This document shows, piece after piece, positions 1 to 5,321 of a stretch of DNA of 24,639 nt. The stretch covers positions 1-24,639 of IMG/VR virus record IMGVR_UViG_3300021599_000028; one strand, given 5' to 3'. Below the pieces are notes generated by a model that was not told the DNA's origin, ran no database searches, and worked only from the letters and a program-made list of their open reading frames with translations. Numbering within the stretch: position 1 is the first letter of the stretch; every line of letters starts with the position of its first letter. This DNA comes from a virus. The position numbers and the translations under genes are program-made.

Positions 1-470
1 GCTTGTGACTTAGGCTCAGTATGCTCTTCGTCACTGAATCTGTTTGGATTTTCTTTATGCTTAGTAACACCTTTCTTAGAACGATCAATCTCACCACCAG
101 TTGAACTGCGTTCTTCGTCTAGTGCTTTTTCTTTCTTCTTCATGTCATCTTTAGCTTTAACAGCCTGTTTCTTAGCTTCTGTTAGCTGTTGTGCAAATGC
201 ACGACGAATGCTTTCTGAATACATGTCAGCGTTTTCAATTGCATCACCATACTCGCTAATCTTCATTTCGTATTCCATGTAGTGATATACACTAGCAATG
301 TAATCAGCAGCTTTGGTAATCTTAGCCTGTACCCATCCTTCTAGCTCTTGATCTTCTTGTATCATTTTAAACAGCTTAAAGCTGTATTGAGCGCACTTAA
401 ATAGATCGGCACGAGCCATTTTAGCTTCGTGGTTATCTGGTCTGTTCATCATATTCATGTTGTCTTGCAT
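1..470 (-). CDS. Conserved phage protein, C-terminus beyond window edge (partial)
   Basis: The reading frame opens at an ATG with GGAG 11 bases upstream and stays open for 156 codons to the window edge, so the C-terminus is missing. The protein starts MQDNMNMMNRPDNHEAKMAR. It has a helical central part (QEDQELEGWVQAKITKAADY, then YHYMEYEMK) and then a highly charged Lys/Glu-rich stretch that is probably coiled coil. I recognise the ELEGWVQAKITKAADYI block as recurring in proteins of aquatic T4-like phages, usually beside virion genes; no biochemical function is known to me. A GATAAATA late-promoter-like motif lies 24 bases before the ATG, which suggests late expression and a head or virion role (inference). 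Confidence 0.75.
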   Translation of the reverse strand, partial: MQDNMNMMNRPDNHEAKMARADLFKCAQYSFKLFKMIQEDQELEGWVQAKITKAADYIASVYHYMEYEMKISEYGDAIENADMYSESIRRAFAQQLTEAKKQAVKAKDDMKKKEKALDEERSSTGGEIDRSKKGVTKHKENPNRFSDEEHTEPKSQ

Positions 471-493
471 TTGGGGATTCTCCAATATCGTTG

Positions 494-501
494 TATTTAT
501 C
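494..501 (-). promoter_or_regulatory. T4-type late promoter motif GATAAATA
   Basis: The minus strand reads CGATAAATACAA. It resembles the T4 late -10 element TATAAATA and the looser NATAAATA of T4-like cyanophages. The last A is 24 bases upstream of the ATG at 470, leaving room for a short leader with GGAG. It overlaps the stop codon of the preceding 62-aa gene. The same ten bases (CGATAAATAC) recur upstream of the gene at 18735. Confidence 0.55.
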
Positions 502-685
502 GTTTTAAGCTGCCACCGGTGAGTAAATTAGCCCCCTTAATATCTAAGGCATTTTTTGCTGTACCGTCTTTATTCTTATAAGTCTTGCCCATTTTATTCT
601 TATAAACAGCACCAACACTTACATTTCCTGCACTAGTTGCGCCAGCAGTAGCGTCTTCTTTAACTAATATTTCTTTTATTCGCAT
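497..685 (-). CDS. Small conserved phage protein with capsid-targeting-like N-terminus
   Basis: This 62-aa protein starts MRIKEILVKEDATAGATSAG and continues with a Gly/Lys-rich part. It begins three bases after the stop of the gene at 689-2143. The ATAGATSAGN segment is one I associate with small virion-associated proteins of aquatic T4-like phages; no function is known. Its first six residues fit the pattern M-x-(L/I)-(R/K)-(E/Q)-(L/I) shared with the two large neighbours. T4 internal head proteins carry a comparable N-terminal peptide that is cut after Glu by prohead protease gp21. By analogy, cleavage after Glu10 would release a 52-residue basic peptide inside the head (inference). Confidence 0.6.
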   Translation of the reverse strand: MRIKEILVKEDATAGATSAGNVSVGAVYKNKMGKTYKNKDGTAKNALDIKGANLLTGGSLKR

Positions 686-688
686 AAG

Positions 689-2143
689 TTATTCCAAATA
701 TTGCGGGAATCTTTTGTTAAAATGACGCATGATAATACCTGCTTTAGTATTTGCTTCATTTTCTTCATTGCTACCAGTAGCGCCACTTTGTTCATCAAGC
801 TCGCCCTGTTGATCTTGTTTAAAGTGTACTAGTTCGTGTGCCAGTGTTCTAAGTACATCTGCAGGATGACGATCTTTAAGCGCCAACTGTATAGTGCCGT
901 CAGCTGGATTATACCCACCAAAGCTAGGTTGATCACCAGTTTCGATAGTTTTATGTACACTAATTCTAGGCAGCTTATCTAGCTTTAGCAACTTCATTAC
1001 AAATGGTAAGAAGTCTTCTAGTGCATCCATAGTACTAGGATGAATAACAGCTTCTGTTAATGTTTCATTCTTTTTAGCCTTACCAGCTTTCATATTAGCA
1101 AGCCAATGTGCTAACTGGCCCTTACGTCCACCTTGTTTAGCAGTCTTACGTAAACTACTTACTGATGCTTTAGTATTGATACCGTGACGCTTGCTGTCAC
1201 CTTTGTCTTGTGGATTCTTTCCATCAGCAAAGTTTTCCGCCACACCTTGCTTAACAAACTGAACATTTAATTTAGCATTTTTCCACAAGGGATTTTTAGG
1301 ATCCATTCTTTGTTGTAACAACCATATGGCAGATACTCTATGGGCGCCATCTTCAAACTTACCGTTTAATACTATTGCTGGTGGCAACTTTGCTAAACTT
1401 TCTGGATGATCCTTCAAGTAAGTAGCATACTCTATAACTTTTTTAGTGACACCCCAACTATAATCTTTGGCGTCCCAATCATCAACTACATTATTATAAT
1501 AAGGCACCCCTGGCACAGATGATATAATATCTTTTACAGTCATTTGTCGAGTTTGTATTTTAGCATCGGGTCCAAACTGTTTTGGAGCACCTGAACTTGG
1601 CCCCGGTTGAGGGACGCCTTCCGCCACACCACGATTAACACTTTCGCCACCTCCGCCGTCACCACCGCCGGAGCTATCTCCGCTGTAGCCAGCATAGTAT
1701 CCATAGCCACCATAAGGTCCAGGACCGTATGCTGCAGAAGTACCTGCAGTACGACGAGCTTTGCGCTTACGTTTCTTAGCCTCGCCTACATTGTAAGTAG
1801 GATCGGTCTTCTGACGAGGCATACCTTTGGGTTGATTAGGATCCAATGGATCGATATCAGTAGTAGTGAGACCTGTCTTTTTTAATGCGTTAATATATTT
1901 GTGTTCTTCTTCTTCGCTGCCAAAGGAAAATATAGTGCTAGGAGGTCCCTTGCCAAAGTCGTGTTTGCCTAAACCTTTCATATTACTAATATGCTGACCT
2001 AACTTGTACCAATCGTAGACATCATCAACATCTACCTTAACAGTACCTGCGGGCATAGTAGGTTTAGTTTCCGGACCAGGCGGCAGATCATTAGGATGGA
2101 AATCCTCTTGATCGATCCTTTGCATCAATTCTCTTAAAAACAT
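689..2143 (-). CDS. Modular head-associated protein: ParB/Srx-like domain plus HExxH metalloprotease
   Basis: Start chosen at the ATG at 2143 (MFLRELMQRI), one base after the stop of the endolysin gene; a TTG twelve bases earlier is less likely. Modules of the 484-aa product: residues 1-118 a conserved phage block; about 119-170 a Lys/Arg-rich then Gly/Tyr/Ser-rich stretch; 200-298 a ParB/sulfiredoxin-like fold suggested by FEDGAHRVSAI; 300-360 a basic module (SKRHGINTKASVSSLRK, QLAHWLANMKAGKAKK); 365-484 a zinc-metalloprotease-like domain with HELVH at 436-440 and a downstream EENEA that can supply a third ligand. The modules are separated by VGE (119-121), VAE (173-175 and 302-304) and LTE (362-364). 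These resemble T4 prohead-protease sites, so the protein may be cut into separate units in the head (inference). Domain names come from motifs only. Confidence 0.65.
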   Translation of the reverse strand: MFLRELMQRIDQEDFHPNDLPPGPETKPTMPAGTVKVDVDDVYDWYKLGQHISNMKGLGKHDFGKGPPSTIFSFGSEEEEHKYINALKKTGLTTTDIDPLDPNQPKGMPRQKTDPTYNVGEAKKRKRKARRTAGTSAAYGPGPYGGYGYYAGYSGDSSGGGDGGGGESVNRGVAEGVPQPGPSSGAPKQFGPDAKIQTRQMTVKDIISSVPGVPYYNNVVDDWDAKDYSWGVTKKVIEYATYLKDHPESLAKLPPAIVLNGKFEDGAHRVSAIWLLQQRMDPKNPLWKNAKLNVQFVKQGVAENFADGKNPQDKGDSKRHGINTKASVSSLRKTAKQGGRKGQLAHWLANMKAGKAKKNETLTEAVIHPSTMDALEDFLPFVMKLLKLDKLPRISVHKTIETGDQPSFGGYNPADGTIQLALKDRHPADVLRTLAHELVHFKQDQQGELDEQSGATGSNEENEANTKAGIIMRHFNKRFPQYLE

Positions 2144-2144
2144 A

Positions 2145-2777
2145 TTAGCCTTCAAACACGTCTAGTGCATCGTTCCAGTGTTTGATACGATCTTCTAAAC
2201 CAATAGTTCCACCATTGATGCGTTTACTTAGCAATACAATATCGCCTTTGTCGCAGATTTCGTTTAGCTTGTTCTTGTACCAGAACCAGCAGGCTGTAAT
2301 AATAGCGTACTCTGGTGTACGCACTAGATCAGGATCGTTAGCGAGTGTGTCGTCACCAAACAAATCACGTGAGCATTGTGTATAGTTTGCACGACCTGTT
2401 AACTGTAATATACCACGACCACGGAACTTGTATCCATCACCTGACGCTTCTGGACCATTACCCATACGTCCACCGTAGACACGGTTAGCAATCATTTCTG
2501 GCTTTTTAGCATACTGATTTGCAATGGTATCGTCTGGAAAATATTTTCCAAATATACCACGTAGACCTTTTGCACTATAGTTTAGATTTTCTTGTAAAAT
2601 AGTAAAGTCTGCACTTTCGTGCTGTCCTTGTGCTACAAATCCTGCAACACGAGCCGCAGTAGTAATGCCAAATTTTGGCAAATACTCATTCATAGCATTG
2701 TACCAAAATTCTGGCTCTCGATTTTTGTGTAGTAAATGTGTTACCTTATCTAGTGTAAAATCAAATTCAAAACTCAT
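2145..2777 (-). CDS. Endolysin, GH19 (chitinase-like) muramidase family
   Basis: This 210-aa protein fits phage GH19-type endolysins, which cleave the glycan of peptidoglycan at the end of infection. The catalytic-site block is VAGFVAQGQHESADF with Glu54, followed by EN-LNYSAKGL. The second conserved block is GDGYKFRGRGILQLTGRANY (residues 113-132). There is no signal peptide, so release to the periplasm would depend on a holin; a candidate lies at 8443-9024. The ATG overlaps the stop of the preceding 73-aa gene (ATGA) and GGAG lies upstream. Its position among modular head-associated genes, away from holin and spanins, is unusual. An alternative role as a virion-associated lysin cannot be excluded. 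Confidence 0.85.
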   Translation of the reverse strand: MSFEFDFTLDKVTHLLHKNREPEFWYNAMNEYLPKFGITTAARVAGFVAQGQHESADFTILQENLNYSAKGLRGIFGKYFPDDTIANQYAKKPEMIANRVYGGRMGNGPEASGDGYKFRGRGILQLTGRANYTQCSRDLFGDDTLANDPDLVRTPEYAIITACWFWYKNKLNEICDKGDIVLLSKRINGGTIGLEDRIKHWNDALDVFEG

Positions 2778-2995
2778 CTGTTGTCTCCTATTGGTTTTTC
2801 ACCTGTCATATACGGCAAGCTAAACCATAACTTAAACCAATCTGGGGTACCTGGTTTAATATTGTGCGTCTTCATCAACTGCCCTTTTTCGTTGCCCGTA
2901 ATACTAATATTACTGCCTTCGTTAATGTCATATGGTGTTAGACCTTTGTAACTATTAACACCGGCTAGGCGTTTTAATTGTGCCAGTTCATCCAT
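2774..2995 (-). CDS. Small conserved phage protein (73 aa), unknown function
   Basis: The product starts MDELAQLKRLAGVNSYKG and ends PDWFKLWFSLPYMTGEKPIG. I recognise both the DELAQLKRLAG opening and the HNIKPGTPDWFKLWFS block from small proteins of uncultured aquatic phages; no function is known. It is translationally coupled on both sides: its ATG shares bases with the preceding stop (TAATG) and its stop overlaps the endolysin start (ATGA). No membrane segment or metal-binding motif is visible. Its location between a nucleotidyltransferase and the endolysin, inside a group of probable head-associated genes, is the only hint to its role. Confidence 0.65.
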   Translation of the reverse strand: MDELAQLKRLAGVNSYKGLTPYDINEGSNISITGNEKGQLMKTHNIKPGTPDWFKLWFSLPYMTGEKPIGDNR

Positions 2996-4251
2996 TATAT
3001 TAACCTAAATGCCTTTAGATTCTTCTTTGGTGTATTCTTATTTACATCGACAGTTGTATTCTGTTTTGTTATAATACCAACACCTGCTGACTCTAAAGCC
3101 TTTTCACGCTGTAATCTATCCCAAGCATTTTCAGCTACTATCTCATTTAATCCATACCCGTCACGGATAGCCATCAAAACTTCACTTACGCTGGCTTCGG
3201 TTGTTGGTAGTTTACCGTGTTCGCCAATGTCAGGACGTCCGCCTTCAAATGTTCCTAGTGCATAGGAGAACATGCCGTCACCTTCGTTGTCAATCATAAC
3301 CATGTAGTATTGACTTTCATCTTCTGCACCTTTAGTGCTAAACATAAATGCATCGTCACCTTTACGCTGTGCTTTCCAGCCCATTGCTTTCATAGCACTA
3401 CCGATCTTATTAGCAACAACTGGCCAAGGAATCATTTCACCTAATTTGTTTTCCGCTACACTTTTCTCATCGTTGGCAAACTGTTTCTTAGTTGCTTTGA
3501 CAATGCCCGAAAAACGTTTGTTGCCGCGATCGTAGTCACCTTCTGCATCTGCTTTTTTAGCATCAGCAGCAGCAGCTTTTTTATAACGACCTAGAAATTC
3601 ATTTGATAACTCATAGAGTGTATCTTTGAAATCATTCTCTGCTACATCTTGCTCTGGTTGTTTAACTTTTTTCTTAGCAGCCTTAACTTTTTCTTTTTCT
3701 GCATGAGGTGCTAGATAGTGTGCTACTACATCAAAGAATGGATGTCCTGCTACAGGAGTATCAGAAGGAACACCTGCTGCCTGAGCAAACGCTTCTCTAT
3801 CTCCCGCTTGTACTGCTGCTCTAAGAGCTGTTGCAGAACTTAATCTAGGAGTAGGTTGTTGTTCTATATTTGAAAAATTGTAATAGCCATGAGCACCGTC
3901 TTTGCCGTTATACTGAACTAGAGCTTTAGTAACCCAGTCTTCATCTGTATACACGTTAAGAACTGTGTCGCCATATTTTTTGTAAACTTTACTGGCCAGT
4001 GTTAACCAACTAGTCTCAGCGACAATGTGTCCTTTAACTTCAGGCATAACTGCTAGCATGGCTTTAACTTTAATATCGTAAGGTAATGGATCCTTGGGTC
4101 CTTGTGTACTTTGATTAGTACCTACAAACCACGCTGGATTTTCACTAGCCATTTCCCATGCCTTAACGTGCCCTTGATGCGGAGGATTAAATCTTCCGAA
4201 TATAATTCCTACACTCGGCGCCTTAGATTCAAAAAGTTGTCTTAATTTCAT
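2995..4251 (-). CDS. Nucleotidyltransferase fused to head-type modules separated by VAE sites
   Basis: Residues 11-185 form a cytidylyltransferase-like (HIGH superfamily) nucleotidyltransferase with GRFNPPHQGH at 19-28 and SSATALR at 138-144. The family transfers AMP or CMP to small phosphates (for example NMN or pantetheine phosphate); the substrate here cannot be read from sequence. The rest of the 418-aa protein is a chain of modules: 206-264 (GRYKKAAAADAKKADAEGDY, then RGNKRFSGIVKATKKQF), 268-371 an alpha/beta block of unknown function, and a short tail from 375. VAE precedes Asn at 203-205, 265-267 and 372-374. The N-terminus MKLRQLFES matches its neighbours. I infer an enzyme packaged in the capsid and trimmed by a gp21-type protease. 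The start overlaps the preceding gene by 23 bases. Confidence 0.75.
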   Translation of the reverse strand: MKLRQLFESKAPSVGIIFGRFNPPHQGHVKAWEMASENPAWFVGTNQSTQGPKDPLPYDIKVKAMLAVMPEVKGHIVAETSWLTLASKVYKKYGDTVLNVYTDEDWVTKALVQYNGKDGAHGYYNFSNIEQQPTPRLSSATALRAAVQAGDREAFAQAAGVPSDTPVAGHPFFDVVAHYLAPHAEKEKVKAAKKKVKQPEQDVAENDFKDTLYELSNEFLGRYKKAAAADAKKADAEGDYDRGNKRFSGIVKATKKQFANDEKSVAENKLGEMIPWPVVANKIGSAMKAMGWKAQRKGDDAFMFSTKGAEDESQYYMVMIDNEGDGMFSYALGTFEGGRPDIGEHGKLPTTEASVSEVLMAIRDGYGLNEIVAENAWDRLQREKALESAGVGIITKQNTTVDVNKNTPKKNLKAFRLI

Positions 4252-4594
4252 CTTTTTTCTCTGTGTTCTTTTTCTTTTCGTCGTGATAGAAATTATGTTC
4301 TTCAGATTGTAGTTTGTCGCATACCTCTTCTAAATCTTGACTTGATAAAGTATCTTCCATTCCTTCAACTGGGAAACTATTTTTATAGCACTCAAATGCA
4401 TGTTTTACAATGGGTACAAATGCTTTAGCACTTACTTGTCTACCAGCATCGCAGTGACGATTAAATTTCTGTATAAATGGATGATAATCCTGGCGATAAA
4501 ATTGCGGATCGTTTCTCATGAAAAAGATAAGATCATCTGTTAGATCAAATTCTTCTCGTTTTATATTAGGATTGTACAGTTCAAAAATTTTCAT
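4229..4594 (-). CDS. Conserved phage protein (121 aa), unknown function
   Basis: The product starts MKIFELYNPNIKREEFDL, is acidic and alpha-helical, and ends in a charged KKKNTEKKDEIK tail. I recognise the combination of an MKIFEL opening, a FFMRNDPQFYRQDYHPFI-type block and a final EEHNFYHDE helix from uncultured aquatic T4-like phages; its role is unknown. The N-terminal M-K-I-F-E-L is a shortened form of the peptide shared by neighbours at 497-4251. It is the first gene after a terminator at 4619-4656 whose loop holds a GATAAATA late-promoter motif, 44 bases before the ATG. Late expression and a head-associated role are inferred. The Shine-Dalgarno sequence is weak. Confidence 0.65.
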   Translation of the reverse strand: MKIFELYNPNIKREEFDLTDDLIFFMRNDPQFYRQDYHPFIQKFNRHCDAGRQVSAKAFVPIVKHAFECYKNSFPVEGMEDTLSSQDLEEVCDKLQSEEHNFYHDEKKKNTEKKDEIKTTF

Positions 4595-4618
4595 AATGTT
4601 AATAGGATCTTATAGACA

Positions 4619-4656
4619 TAAAAAATCCCTCTTACGATATTTATCGTAAAAGGGAT
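4619..4656 (-). terminator. Intrinsic terminator after the dnaJ-clpA unit
   Basis: On the minus strand ATCCCT/AGGGAT and TTACGAT/ATCGTAA arms form a 13-pair stem with one mismatch and a four-base loop, followed by TTTTTT. It lies about 20 bases after the stop of the 215-aa gene, so it ends the dnaJ-clpA-215aa transcript. The upper stem and loop also carry GATAAATA, so the same bases could promote late transcription of 4594-497. Confidence 0.85.
4638..4645 (-). promoter_or_regulatory. Late promoter motif GATAAATA inside a terminator loop
   Basis: The minus strand reads ACGATAAATATCGT, a palindrome at the tip of the terminator hairpin. The final A is 44 bases before the ATG at 4594, the first gene of the next unit. 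It is the same core as at 494-501 and 18769-18776. Position and match support a late promoter; the palindrome could also be accidental to the hairpin. Confidence 0.45.
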
Positions 4657-4673
4657 CTTTGCTTATTGCTTTT

Positions 4674-5321
4674 TTACTGCTTTACACACTGCTCTACGTT
4701 CTGTATATTGCTGCTTAAGAACATTTTAACCATGGTTAATGACTTTTCATCCTTAACATAAAAGTAATACCCGCCCCAACTATGCTCTTTAGACAACTGT
4801 GACGATGCACGTTTAGTTAACTTAACTTTATCCTTTCCACTACACCATTGTAAGAAGTTATTGTAGTTTTGTCTAGTTCTTCCCATAGTTACGCGATAAT
4901 CGTAATCTAAATTCTTTACAATAATCTTTTTATCTTCTAAGTTTGCTTCTGATCCGGGCGTTGGAACACTTACGTATTTTACACTGTCTACATTTACTTT
5001 GGCTAATTTTTCAATATCTGCTTTGTTATTTGTATAAAAGTTTATATAAGGACTTTCAATTCTAATAATAAAATCAGTCATCTTTTGCATAGCTGAAGTT
5101 AACTTAACAGCATATTCTATTTCCGTAGTAGTAATAGTCCTTGCCCAATGTGCATGAGTAGACATATCTTGTACTGCTGTCATTGTTTTAACGTGCTCTA
5201 AATCTGCGCCTCTAAACCAGCTGGCCGTTTTAGTGACAAGTACAATTTTGTATTTGTACTTGCCATTAAACAACTTAGTTGTTTGTTTGGTCTGTATTGA
5301 CAGTGCTAATTTCATTAACAA
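4674..5321 (-). CDS. Conserved phage protein (215 aa), unknown function, overlaps clpA-like gene
   Basis: The protein opens MLMKLALSIQTKQTTKLFNG and contains the blocks TASWFRGADLEHVKTM, ESPYINFYTNNKADIEKLAK, TMGRTRQNYNNFLQWC and SWGGYYFYVKDEKSLTMVKM. I recognise this block pattern as a conserved but uncharacterised protein of T4-like aquatic phages; there is no catalytic motif I can name. It is mixed alpha/beta, without signal peptide or membrane segment. Its start lies inside the 3' end of the clpA-like gene (47-base overlap, other frame), so translation of the two is probably coupled. It is the last gene before the terminator at 4619-4656. Co-expression with DnaJ- and ClpA-like proteins makes a partner or adaptor role possible, but this is only context. 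Confidence 0.75.
   Translation of the reverse strand: MLMKLALSIQTKQTTKLFNGKYKYKIVLVTKTASWFRGADLEHVKTMTAVQDMSTHAHWARTITTTEIEYAVKLTSAMQKMTDFIIRIESPYINFYTNNKADIEKLAKVNVDSVKYVSVPTPGSEANLEDKKIIVKNLDYDYRVTMGRTRQNYNNFLQWCSGKDKVKLTKRASSQLSKEHSWGGYYFYVKDEKSLTMVKMFLSSNIQNVEQCVKQ

Noticed and set aside
2144-2155. TTG start for the metalloprotease-containing protein
   Set aside because: The ATG at 2143 follows the endolysin stop by one base and gives an N-terminus (MFLREL) that matches the neighbours.
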